From NCBI GenBank assembly GCA_011109175.1, contig RDEW01000007.1, positions 743,712 through 807,711 of the forward strand: 64,000 nt of DNA, given 5' to 3'. Numbering within the stretch: the first letter of the stretch is position 1; every line of letters begins with the position of its first letter. The notes beneath the pieces were generated by a model. That model was not told the DNA's origin and ran no database searches. It saw only the letters and a list, made by a program, of their open reading frames with translations. The position numbers and the translations under genes were made by a program. Shown here one piece after another: positions 46,095 to 56,749 of the stretch. Source of the stretch: Dicyema japonicum. Lineage: Eukaryota; Dicyemida; Rhombozoa; Dicyemidae.

Positions 46095-48078
46095 AAAGAA
46101 ATTTGAAAGTAGTGCTGGTGAATGCCCGCTCCCTGGTGAAAAGGCATGATGAACTAGCGCTACTTGTGAGGATTGCCAAGGTGGATGTCTTGGTAGTAAG
46201 AACATGGATAAGCGTAGGAGGGCTATATACTCTAAGGACTTGGCCCGATCTTCTGCGAAAATTGTTCAATTTTTCGAAACAAACCCTATGTCGATCTTGG
46301 TAGGAGACCTGAATGCTAAGAATACGAGCTACGGATGTTGCAAAAACAACGGGGACGGACGATAGCGAAATTGGAGTTGAAATCTTGACGTCTAAAGAAC
46401 CTAACCATTTTTCATACAATGGAGGTGACATGTTGGGATTGGCTCTAGTGTCTCCACAGTTCCTGGATCATGTGGAAGACCAAGGTTGCTTTGGGACATA
46501 GGGAGTGATCATATCCCTCAGGAAATAACCATAAACCTAGAACCAAGCATTGCAGAAAATATTTTCCTATACTACGATACCTCGTCGATAGGCTGGGTAC
46601 ATTATCGTCATTATATGTCGGAGACCTTATTAATGAAGACTAATTCCTTTTCTACACCTAATGAGTTGGACGTTTTCAACTGAGAACTATCCAACACTAT
46701 GCTACGACTATATGGAAGGAAGGTTTACTCGAAGAGTTTTCTGAAGAACAAAGATTCTTGCCCATCTTCAATACGGGATCTTATTCGCGAGAGAAATACT
46801 CTGAAGGCGAAGCACAGACGATGTGTTGATCTGTGGGACAGGAAAATCCTGAAATATAGAATTTATGTGATCAAAAAAATGCTACAAGAAGCTTGGAGAG
46901 TAAACACCAAAAATAAATTGAAGAATGCAGCCTCTAAAGTTAACTGGAAGAACCCTTGTTTCTGGAAATTGTACAGGAGGCTAACAAATGGGAATTTAAA
47001 TGCAAAAAACATTGAGCTGCCCGATCAAGAGGGAAGGACAATTCCATTGGAAAAAGTTCCTTCAGTATTCAGAAATCAACTAGAAAATATACAGGGTGTT
47101 GATCCTATTAGTGTTATACATGAAAAATTTTCTGAGGAGTTGCCTAATTTCATGGATTACTCTATGGAAGATCTGGGTACTTTAGTAGAAGTCAGAACAG
47201 CGATTCGCGATTGCAAAAACAAGGCTCCGAAGGATCTGATAAATTATTGTCTGTTCTACGAGAGATGTATGACTCGAGTTTTAGGCTCGGACACGTTCCT
47301 CCTTTATGGAAACGATCTATTGTGAAGATGATCCTCAAACATGGAAAAGCCAGGAAGGATCCTCTCAGTTATAGGCCAATAAGCATTATATGTTCTACAT
47401 CAAAGATTATGGAACGTATTGTATTCAAGAGATTGAAATGATATATGAAGGAGAGCAACTTTCTACGACCTGATCAATTTGGTTTACGTCCGGGAAGATC
47501 ATGTGGAAATTGTATTTACTCACTAAACTTCGAAATTATAAATACATTTGAGAAGAGCCTTATTTGTCTCGACATATCAAAGGCGTTCGACAGTGTATGG
47601 CACAAGGCTTTATTTTGTCGGCTAGTACGTTCTAAAATATCTAAAAAATGTTTCTATGGCTAAAGGACTATTTAACTGGGAAGATATCTCACGTGGTAGT
47701 CGGTGGAAGTTATTCGGATGGAATGTCGTTTAAAAGAGGAGTGCCACGGGGATCTATTTTAGCCCCCTGTTATTTAACATATTTATGGAAGATTTTCCGT
47801 CTCCGCAGAACGTCAGGACCAAACTAATGATTTACGCGGACGACATTTTAATCCTGGATTCATCTCTGAAGGCATACATCTCAGAGCGGCGACTAGGAGC
47901 GTTTATCGACGAAGTCCAGGGTTGGTGCGATCGGAGAGGCATGAAACTCTCGACGGAAAAATCCAGTTACTTGAGGATAAGCATGGTTCTATACCCCCTC
48001 GAGAGAAAGGATTCTCGCCCGACTGGAGAAAACACGGCGGGCGGCAATAAAACTAGCCCTCGGGAAGAAATTGTATGA
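46080..48078 (+). pseudogene. LINE ORF2 (endonuclease and reverse transcriptase), frameshifted
   Basis: The endonuclease begins NLKVVLVNARSLVKRHDELA, and GSDHIPQEI is its catalytic SDHxP motif. RT motifs follow in order: LIRERNTLKAKHRR, VPPLWKRSIVKMILKHGKAR, SYRPISIICSTSKIMERI, QFGLRPGRSC, LDISKAFDSVWH, KRGVPRGSILAPLLFNIF and MIYADDILIL. Five or more frameshifts break it into open pieces. This is a different lineage from the 2A-type LINEs at 51-58 kb and 61.6 kb. Confidence 0.85.
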
Positions 48079-48249
48079 AGGCCTGACGGAGGAAGAGAAC
48101 AAACTTGTCAGGCCGATAACGGAGGATATTCGAATCAGAACGCTAAATTAAATAGACATAGGATGGATTACATAGAAAAGGGGTACCGGGATGAAGAGTC
48201 CAGGCCTAACAGGCGGACTTAGTAGTACCTATTTCGTAACATGTTGATT

Positions 48250-48850
48250 TAATTTTTCATTTTTTTTTCATTTTGATGAAGCCTTCTGAGCACGATTTCT
48301 ATCTCCATTCTACTGCCCTATTCGAGTCCCCATTTGTTACGCGTGTCTCATGAGGATATTTTGTCCCCAAATACAGAACTTAGGGTGGTGGTTTTAGAAA
48401 CCTCGTTTCTTAGTATTCTCCATTAAATTCGCTAACTAATAGATCTCAATGTGACCTTGTTAGGCTGTGCTTACTAATAAGATCTACAGCAAAAAAATTG
48501 AACATTTTTAATCAATAATTGGACCAGTTCTTAGTGGTCGTTCTTAGTGTAGGAGACTGTTGATCCTCTGTTTAAGGAGAAACTGATTCTCCTCAAACCT
48601 ACATCTCCCAAGCATTCTCAACAGTATTTATCCAAGTATTATTTTACATATTCTTAAGTTTGTCCGCATGTACTCTTTAAGGATTTACTAAAGGGAGGGA
48701 TCCATCCCCTCTAACTCCACACACTTTTCTTGAAGGAAAGGGAGTCTTTTTAGCCATTCAGGTCTCCATGTTATCTGAGGAGTCAGAGTACAGGTCATAA
48801 CAATCCAGAGCCTTGGTTTGAACAGACTAGGTTAAATCAATACCCGTAGT
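48250..48850. other. No gene recognised
   Basis: Frames are short on both strands. This is probably the 3' flank of the LINE and further decayed repeats. Confidence 0.5.
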
Positions 48851-48859
48851 GACTGAAAC

Positions 48860-49480
48860 CTTGGAGATCGTAGAATCTAAATCGCTTCCCTTCTTATGTG
48901 TCATCAGATCTTTGATAACAAAAGGGGGGAGGCACCCAAGAAGGATGGCTAATTTAAGCCAACTGCTCAAGTTGTCCAGTAAATCTTGTAAGCGGCTACC
49001 AACTGGGTGAATATGGTGGTCTCTTCTTGCGACGATTATATCGTCACGATATGCGAGAACCAGTGTTATTCCTGTAGGACCCCATTTAGCAGAAATTTAG
49101 TAATAGAATTCGTGGAATTTCCAATTATTCTTAGTTAGCTAAATAACTCCGTCCTCACTAACTTTTAGGAGAAAAGTAGGAGGCAGCAAATGTTAGTCGC
49201 TCACATAGATCGGGCAGTCGTGGCATTGTAGACGTACAGTGTACTAATTCAGGACATTCAAAAATGTAATTTACTGTCAACTCGGAGAGATTGCAAAAGG
49301 AACAGAGGACATCCAGTTTCCACACGACGGTAGAAAGGGATGATGCTGGAATTTTCCCTTAATACCTTGAAGTTACCAAAAAAGGATTAGTCTGGAAAGC
49401 TAACACGAGGAATTGGAATCTCCATATCTCCCTGGGAATAATCTCCTCTCATTTCGGTCGTGATCAATTTCCTATAAGAA
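48860..49480 (-). pseudogene. Two fused LINE fragments
   Basis: On the minus strand a C-terminal piece (LCSFCNLSELTVNYIFECPE) and a 3' end GTTAGTGAGGACGGAG come first. After them lies RT sequence LAYRDDIIVARRDHHIHPV followed by RLQDLLDNLSSWLK. A C-terminus upstream of an active-site segment means two insertions are joined. The 3' end matches that of the copy ending at about 58110. Confidence 0.65.
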
Positions 49481-49499
49481 ACCTTCATTTACTCCAATA

Positions 49500-50090
49500 A
49501 TCGCAAAGACCCAGGCATATATTACAGATCTCGTGGATATAAGGAGAGATTATGAAATTAAAGATTCGTATTAATGGGTTTGAACTTTATATTTAAGTTT
49601 TTTTGTGTTGATCGATTCGTTTCGAAATACAAAGTGTTAGTCAAAACCAAATCTGCATAAGAAATTTCATAACTTGAAGAATTTTATTTAATCGACATTC
49701 AGTCATTCAACGTACAATCTAAAAATTCAAAGATGGAAAAATTGTGTAAAATTCAACATCAAAAGTGTATTAGGGAGACAAAACTGTCCATAGATTAAGG
49801 GACAAGTAGAGAGGTATTCTCAAATATTCAATCAATCGATACCTTCTACGAGTAATTCAAAAGGGAGATTTGGAGAAAACTATAACATTCTTCAGGGAAT
49901 TCTGACTATAGCATCATTGGACTACCCTTCAATGTTTTCATGGGCGAGTGAAAACGAATCTCTAACACTTACGGAAATTGACTCACGCATTGCTTTGAGG
50001 GAACGGACCTAAAAATTAAATATTTTGACGAACGGACCTAGAAATTGATTATAAAAACCAAAATATAGAGACAATCAAGTCTGAAAATAT
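49500..50090. other. No gene recognised
   Basis: I see no supported coding or repeat structure in this AT-rich interval. Confidence 0.5.
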
Positions 50091-50360
50091 AGAGAAAGTA
50101 GGTGAAATAATGACACATGATGAGGAAAACATGTAGATAGGGTTTATTAAGGCAAAATTAGGATGCAAATGTATTAACCATAAAAAAGATAAACAGCAAA
50201 GCATCGAGTAATGAAAAAGAACAAATAGAGAAAGTAGGTGAAATAATGACACATGATGAGGAAAACATGTAGATAGGGTTTATTAAGGCAAAATTAGGAT
50301 GCAAATGTATTAACCATAAAAAAGATAAACAGCAAAGCATCGAGTAATGAAAAAAAACAA
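50091..50360. repeat. Direct tandem duplication, unit 136 bp
   Basis: The segment beginning AGAGAAAGTAGGTGAAATAA at 50091 recurs at 50227 and is essentially identical through the following 130 bases. Confidence 0.85.
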
Positions 50361-50490
50361 ATCTATTTTTTGCGATACCTGATGAAAAAAAAACTACACA
50401 AAGGAAACCGGTGACAAGAATATAACCTAAATGTATTTTTATCGATTGCCAGGAAAAATAAATTTGGTTAAAAGCACTAATTTTAAAAAT

Positions 50491-51137
50491 TTAATCACAA
50501 AAAAGTCCATTTTTAGTTATTTTAAATTGAATTTGCTTATTTGTCTGTTTATTAGTAACTGTCAAGATTCCTTCATTAACAGAGGTCTCAACCGAGTGAG
50601 TAACCATTCTTCTCCAAACCCCACTAGCACTATGATAGTTCACCATTATTACTAAAAGCCCACTTCCAACGAGGGACCTTATTATAGACTCGGGGATTTT
50701 GGTTAGAGAGTCAATTATGAGTACTTCACCATTATTACTAAAAGCCCACTTCCAACGAGGGACCTTATTATAGACTCGGGGATTTTGGTTAGGGAGTCAA
50801 TTATGAGTACTTCAATGTCTGGTTTGATGAGAGTTAGTCGGTATAGACCAATAAGTTCATCGGAAGGGGACGTCGGCCTCAGAACTGAATTGCAGTCATT
50901 AGAACTGTTCGATATAAGAAGTGTTTTGATATTTCCGCAGTCTTTTATAATTTTACGAATGAAGAGAGATTTCCCACTGTTTGAAGGGCCACAAATCATT
51001 AATAAATTATAAGCTTGAAGTGGAGATTCGTTAAAGACTTCGGGACAGATATTTGACAAATCTGACGAATGAAGTACTCGTTGGAGTAACTAAAATTTTA
51101 ATATATTATACTTGACTCCCAGTTTCCATTTATTCAT
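50491..51137 (-). CDS. RecA/RAD51-like P-loop ATPase, disrupted by an 86-bp duplication
   Basis: The protein has a Walker A motif (ICGPSNSGKSLFIRKII) and a Walker B-like strand (IEVLIIDSLTK). Later it reads SGLLVIMVNYHSASGVWRRM and QIQFKITKNGLFCD before the stop at 50491. This layout fits small RAD51-paralog-like proteins such as SWSAP1 or XRCC2, which act in homologous recombination. That identity is inference. Removing introns at 51090-51111 (22 nt) and 51038-51057 (20 nt) connects an ATG at 51135-51137 to the ATPase frame (NKWKLGVNYSNEYFIRQIFF). An 86-bp segment is duplicated in tandem (units start at 50641 and 50727) inside the coding region. As 86 is not a multiple of three, the assembled frame is broken. 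With one copy the protein reads through. Confidence 0.6.
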
Positions 51138-51259
51138 AAAAAATATTTGACAACAAAAAATAATATTTTTCGGCGGCTAATATTTAAATAATTAATAAAA
51201 TTTAATAAAATAATTAAATTTTTTTTTCGACAACAATTTATTCAAATATATACATTATC

Positions 51260-53278
51260 ATGGAAGCCAACCTAATGCTTTCCGGCGATGTGAACCCAAA
51301 TCCTGGACCTCGAAAACCCATTATTTTGATTCAACTAAACATAAATGGAGTGAAACGAAAGATCCTCGAACTCAAAAACCTCTTAAAAGGTATAATACTG
51401 ACATTTGCCTACTCCAAGAAACAAGACTGACTCCGTCTTCTTCCACTCCCGTCTTCCCAAACTATCACGTTACAGGCGCGACCGCACAGCTGGGGGGTGA
51501 TGGACTGCTTACCCTTATCAAAAATGAAATTCCGTACGCAAACGAAACTTTTGTCAACCTCAAGTCTCCCGTCGAATATATTGGTATTTCAGTCAAGACA
51601 AGCATCGGAAACATAAACATGTTGAATGTGTATGTGCCATCGCTCAACTCATGCCCAAGGAATTCAGGTTCTCCCTGTCAGACATCGACAAATCAAAAAA
51701 TATGTTACTCTGTGGAAACCTAAATGCATAGCATCCGACATGGTTCGAGAACCAACTATGCGATGTCAGAGGAAACCAATTGTTATCGAATCTGGATGAC
51801 CTGATAATATTAAACAACTCTACATTCAATACAAGGACTCACTACAGAGCGAATGACAGGACATCGCCCCCCGATCTCACTCTTGCCTCACCAAACATCG
51901 CAACATTAACAAAATGGACAGTACTATACGAGACCAGCAGTGACCATAATCCCGTTATGATTACGTTTGAAGGAAGAGTGTCAATTGTAAAGAANCTCAC
52001 CAAACATCGCAACATTAACAAAATGGACAGTACTATACGAGACCAGCAGTGACCATATTCCCGTTATGATTACGTTTGAAGGAAGAGTGTCAATTGTAAA
52101 GAAACCTGTTTTATTTACCGACTACAAAAATGTCGACTGGAAAAAGTTCTCAAATTTAGTCGACGATTATCTACTTGACTTTCATTTATCCAATTTCAAC
52201 TCCATCGATAAAGCACTACACTATTTTAATGAGTGGTACGCGAGGGAATGGAAATTTGTATTAAAAGAAGGCCACTGACCATCAAGAAAGAATTCTTCCC
52301 CCAGAGCCGATCCACTCATAAAAGAAAGAAACTACCTAAAAAGCCTCAAAAAACAATCCTGGAAAACAAGATTGAGAATTCGTACATTAGAAAGAGAGAT
52401 CAGGAACAATGCAAAGAAGAAACAAGAGAAAGTTTGGAAAAACCTCATGTCCAATTTAAACAAGCAGAACTCCCTTACAAAAATGTGGAAAACACTTAGA
52501 AGCTTTAGTAACGCTGACAACCCGGCCACACGTGATGAAATGGAAAACAAGATCTTCCTAAACAAACTTATGAAGTACTACTTCTCCACGAGTTTCATCC
52601 CACACAAGAAATTCGAAGGTCCATCCATCCTAGCCCTCAAACCTAAAAGAGCCACCTCCCCGATTGTCCTCTCTGTGAGAACGTACAGAATATGGTCAAA
52701 AGTCGACTTATTCTTGTGGTCCGGATGGAATACCTACAATAGTTCTGAAAAACATAGGCCCCTATGCTATCATGGCCCTCAAAAAAATTTTCAACTTTTC
52801 AATCAACGAAAATTGTATTCCTTCCATATGGAAGCTATCAAACATACGACCAATTCTGAAACCCGGGCAACCAAAGGGATCACCAGCCTCATACAGACCA
52901 ATATCTCTCCTATGTGTTACATCAAAACTTTTGGAAAAGTTGATTCTTGAACTAATCAAACCATACCTTCCTGATGCACCTTTTCATCACGGATTCAGAA
53001 AAGGACACTCCACAGAAACGCATCTTACAAATTTCATCAAGGATGGACTAAAGCGCAAACCTCATCAGAAGTCTTTGTTATGCTCCATCGATATAGAAAA
53101 GGCTTTTGATACTGTCCCAAGAAAGTTTTTGACAAGGAAGATCTTTACGTCAAAAATTCCAGACAACCTGAAAATCTGGATTGCAAATTTCCTAAATGGA
53201 AGAAGAGGAAAAGTAACTGCTGGAAAAACTAGATCAGTGACCAAGTTTTTTCCAAATGGGGTCCCTCAAGGATCTTGA
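51260..53278 (+). mobile_element. APE-type LINE beginning with a 2A-like peptide
   Basis: The ATG at 51260 opens MEANLMLSGDVNPNPGPRK, and then an endonuclease domain with LIQLNINGVKRKILEL. Across frameshifts, CLLQETRLTPSS and a DHNPVMITFEGR motif complete the endonuclease. RT motifs follow: ENCIPSIWKLSNIRPILKPG, SYRPISLLCVTSKLLEKLIL, HHGFRKGHSTETHL, CSIDIEKAFDTVPRKF and FPNGVPQGS. It stops abruptly at the PQGS motif, before the YxDD active site, and runs into a second copy. A single N at 51995 joins a duplicated piece. Confidence 0.85.
51284..51310 (+). other. 2A-like ribosome-skipping motif in LINE ORF
   Basis: The encoded SGDVNPNPGP fits the 2A consensus DxExNPGP except that Asn replaces Glu. 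It is placed at residues 8-17 of the frame, directly upstream of the endonuclease. 2A-like sequences at this place are known in APE-type non-LTR elements of several invertebrates. Activity here is untested. Confidence 0.7.
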
Positions 53279-53289
53279 GCTTTGGGTAA

Positions 53290-54178
53290 GATCGAACCTT
53301 CCCGGAAAAAATCCTCAGTCCATCTAAGAGAAAAGCATTTTACGGCTCTCCAGCTAAACATCAATGGAATTAAAGGAAAAATCAGAAGAACTCCGCTCAC
53401 TCCTGGCTTGTCAAAAGATTAACGTTGCGATGATTTAAGAGACCAAACTCTCTTTAAATGACCCTACCCCTACATTCCCAAGCTATCAGGAAAGACCGTA
53501 GAGAAAAAAGAGGTGGAGGTCTGCTCACTCTATTAAAAAAGAACTTGAAATGCAGAGAAATCTCCTCGGAAGTGAGGAAACTTGCTGGGGATGATGTAAC
53601 AGAAATAATTGGAATCTCGCTCGGGACAACGGAAGGAAGACTATTCCTTGTGAATATCTACGATCCGCCTCCTGGTTCTTGCCCGAAGAGCTATGATATG
53701 CCAAACATATCAAGACTGTCTTCATCATCTCCAGGGATTTGAATGCGAAGCATCCCTTATGGCTGTCAACTCAACTAGCTGACATGAGAGGGAAACTATT
53801 ATTATCGCAAACGGACTCCATAACGATATTGAATGATCCATCGATAAATACAAGGACACCACTGAGAGAGATAGATAAACTTACCTCACCGGACGTAACA
53901 CTCTGCTCATCGTCGCTTTCATCAAAAATTGATTGATCAGTCCTCTACGAAACAAGAAGCGACCATAATCCAATTGTGGTGAAGATCAAAAGAGAGGCCA
54001 ACGTGAGGAGAATTCCTAGCAGCTACAATTACAAAGGTGCTAACTGGAAATTGTATCGTGAAATCTCAGAAGATAAAATGAAGAATTGTTACTTGGATAG
54101 CTTCAGTTCTCTTGAGAATGTCATCATCTACTTTACCCAAATTATCTTGGAAGCAAGATCAAGGACTACAGTCTGACC
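53290..54178 (+). pseudogene. Second LINE copy, endonuclease part
   Basis: TALQLNINGIKGKIR starts the endonuclease. GGGLLTLLKKNLKCREI, TEIIGISLGTTEGRLFLVNI and YDPPPGSCPKSYD follow, with DLNAKHPLW and SDHNPIVVKI nearer the end. Several stops and frameshifts occur. A possible degenerate 2A remnant (GKNPQS) lies just before it. No RT remains before the repeat-rich junction at 54180. Confidence 0.75.
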
Positions 54179-54379
54179 TCAAAATGGGGCAGACCCAGGG
54201 GTGGGGCACCTTCGGATTTTGGGGCACCTTTTTTCAAATCAACATTTTGGCAGAATAAAATGAAAAATCAATAAAAAATTATGGAAATTTTGAGGCATCG
54301 TAAAATCATTTATTAACAATTTTTAAGATAATAAAATTATAATAAATTAATTATTTTTTGTTTTATTTTCAATTTTGTT

Positions 54380-54736
54380 GTGGTTATGGATTACGAAACT
54401 AAATTGAAAATTGCTAAAAAATTTGGATGGTTGTGCGAGAATCGATTAAATGCATGTTCCGAAAAGTCAGCAGTCACTCTATTTACTAAGAATAGAAAGA
54501 TGGGAACGCAAACAATTGATGTCACGTTAAATGGAGTACCTATACCACAAAAGAAATCGCAGAAGATACTGGGAGTAACTTTTGATACTTTCCTCTGCTT
54601 CTCAGCCCATGTGGAATCTATCATATCAACTTGTGCAAAGAAGATCAATTTTGTAAAGGCCTTCCTTTGGAACTGTGGAGGAATGTATCCGCCAGGTATC
54701 GGGACCCTCTACAAGCAGTATGTCGAGCCAACGATA
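54380..54736 (+). pseudogene. LINE region after the RT core, ends in assembly gap
   Basis: The open frame reads GWLCENRLNACSEKSAVTLF, KSQKILGVTFDTFLCFSAHV and PGIGTLYKQYVEP, the thumb and connection region of the 2A-type LINE. The same sequence with an internal deletion ends the window at 63840-64000. The gap of Ns follows. Confidence 0.8.
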
Positions 54737-55357
54737 NNNNNNNNNNNNNNNNNNNNNNNNNNNNNNNNNNNNNNNNNNNNNNNNNNNNNNNNNNNNNNNN
54801 NNNNNNNNNNNNNNNNNNNNNNNNNNNNNNNNNNNNNNNNNNNNNNNNNNNNNNNNNNNNNNNNNNNNNNNNNNNNNNNNNNNNNNNNNNNNNNNNNNNN
54901 NNNNNNNNNNNNNNNNNNNNNNNNNNNNNNNNNNNNNNNNNNNNNNNNNNNNNNNNNNNNNNNNNNNNNNNNNNNNNNNNNNNNNNNNNNNNNNNNNNNN
55001 NNNNNNNNNNNNNNNNNNNNNNNNNNNNNNNNNNNNNNNNNNNNNNNNNNNNNNNNNNNNNNNNNNNNNNNNNNNNNNNNNNNNNNNNNNNNNNNNNNNN
55101 NNNNNNNNNNNNNNNNNNNNNNNNNNNNNNNNNNNNNNNNNNNNNNNNNNNNNNNNNNNNNNNNNNNNNNNNNNNNNNNNNNNNNNNNNNNNNNNNNNNN
55201 NNNNNNNNNNNNNNNNNNNNNNNNNNNNNNNNNNNNNNNNNNNNNNNNNNNNNNNNNNNNNNNNNNNNNNNNNNNNNNNNNNNNNNNNNNNNNNNNNNNN
55301 NNNNNNNNNNNNNNNNNNNNNNNNNNNNNNNNNNNNNNNNNNNNNNNNNNNNNNNNN
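54737..55357. other. Assembly gap (621 Ns)
   Basis: There is no sequence information. Long open frames across it are artefacts of translating N. Confidence 0.99.
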
Positions 55358-55499
55358 TTCAAACTCTTTTTACTGATCGAAGTGATAAATAGACTTTCGT
55401 TCATAAAAACCTTGCGACTTCTCATATCTGTATTAGTTGATAACAAATCTAAAAAATTAAAATTTTAAAATATAGATTTACTTGTGTATTATTTATATA

Positions 55500-55600
55500 T
55501 ATAACTTGGACATCATTTATGGGAATTGGGTCAACATTTATGGGAATTGGGTCAACATTTATGGGAATTGGGTCAACATTTATGGGATTGAGTGTATTAT
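55500..55600. repeat. 21-bp minisatellite, about four units
   Basis: GGGAATTGGGTCAACATTTAT is repeated head to tail with almost no variation, just after the gap. Confidence 0.9.
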
Positions 55601-55649
55601 TATTAATAAACCCCTAAATGGGGCACTTGGTGTATACCCAAACATTTCT

Positions 55650-56550
55650 TAAATTCGTCAAGGGAAGACGGCCTTGATTAAAGAAAGAAATCAGCTTAGA
55701 ACAAGAAATGACCCAGCGTCTTGTAGACCGATGTCACTACAGTACGACCTCGGTTTGGGGCACCATTTTTATCATAGTGCCCCAAAAACCGAGGGTGGAC
55801 CATCCCTGGGGTCTGCCCCAAATCGGGGTCGTACTGTACTATGTTCCATGACAAAAATCCTGGAGAGGCTTGTGCTCGGAAGAATAAAGGAATTTTTACC
55901 AGAGAAGACTTTTCAACATGGATGCAAAAATAAGAGATCCACGTCTACATACTTGCAAACATTGACCGACTTCATTCGAGTCGGATTCATAACCAAGCCG
56001 AGACACTATTCTATCGAGAAAAATATTTCAATCGGAGATCCCTGGGAAGCTAAAGCTTTGGATCACTAACTTCCTAAGTGGACGAAGGGGACGTGTTTGC
56101 CTCGGAGATCTGAAATCAATCTCACGGCTCCTCCCCAACGGAATCCCTCAAAGATCTCCTTTATCCCCTGCTCTGTTTAACCTCTTTCGGGCTGATCTCC
56201 CGACTCTTGAATCTGATAATGATGTTCGACTTGCCTAAGATATGATATTGTGTTGGCTTCGCAAGATCAGGACATCCAGAAGGCCGCAGAAACAATACAA
56301 ATTAACCTGGACAGACTTAATTCATGGATAATGGAAAACCGGCTCGTGGTGATTGCAGAGAAGTCATCTACGTCACTATTTACCTCTGACAAAAGATTGG
56401 GAAGGAAGACAGTCACCTTGAAGTTAAACAAGGTCGGCATCCCTTTTAACAGATGTCAAAGGATCTTGGGTGTGACAATTGATATGCATCTCTGTTTGAC
56501 ACGTGGAAAAGATTTTATTGAATTGAGAGAAGAAACTGAACGTATTTAAA
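55650..56550 (+). pseudogene. LINE RT copy interrupted by a MITE
   Basis: The RT reads SCRPMSL, is interrupted at 55738-55838, and resumes CSMTKILERLVLGRIKEFLP, FQHGCKNKRSTSTYLQTL and RLLPNGIPQRSPLSPALFNL. The active-site region is degraded (VRLA, then a stop). LASQDQDIQKAAETIQINLD, KSSTSLFTSDKRLGRKTV and QRILGVTIDMHLCL follow. It is clearly dead. Confidence 0.8.
55738..55838. mobile_element. 97-bp Tc1/pogo-type MITE inside LINE
   Basis: The body 55740-55836 starts CAGTACGACCTCGG and ends with the inverse of CAGTACGACCCCGA, flanked by TA on both sides. It folds back on itself through TTTGGGGCA and TGCCCCAAA. Excision of the body plus one TA restores the LINE frame as CRPMSLLCSMTKIL. Confidence 0.88.
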
Positions 56551-56749
56551 AGTTTATCGGGAATATGGATAAGTGGTACTCACCCAGTCTTGATGAACGT
56601 GTACAAACAGTACATCGAGCCATGCTTCTCATATACATGCGCCTCGTGGGGACCAGTATTGACAAGAATCAAACACCACGTGATTTCACTCATCAGGTAG
56701 ATGTCATAATGGACCATTACGCAAAAGTGGGTCACATCGATATGAACAA

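Noticed and set aside
54380-55468. Open frames of 230-362 codons
   Set aside because: Most of their length is translated N from the assembly gap; only the LINE part before 54737 is real.
55500-55600. CRISPR-like repeat array
   Set aside because: The 21-bp units abut without spacers and the genome is an animal one; it is a minisatellite.
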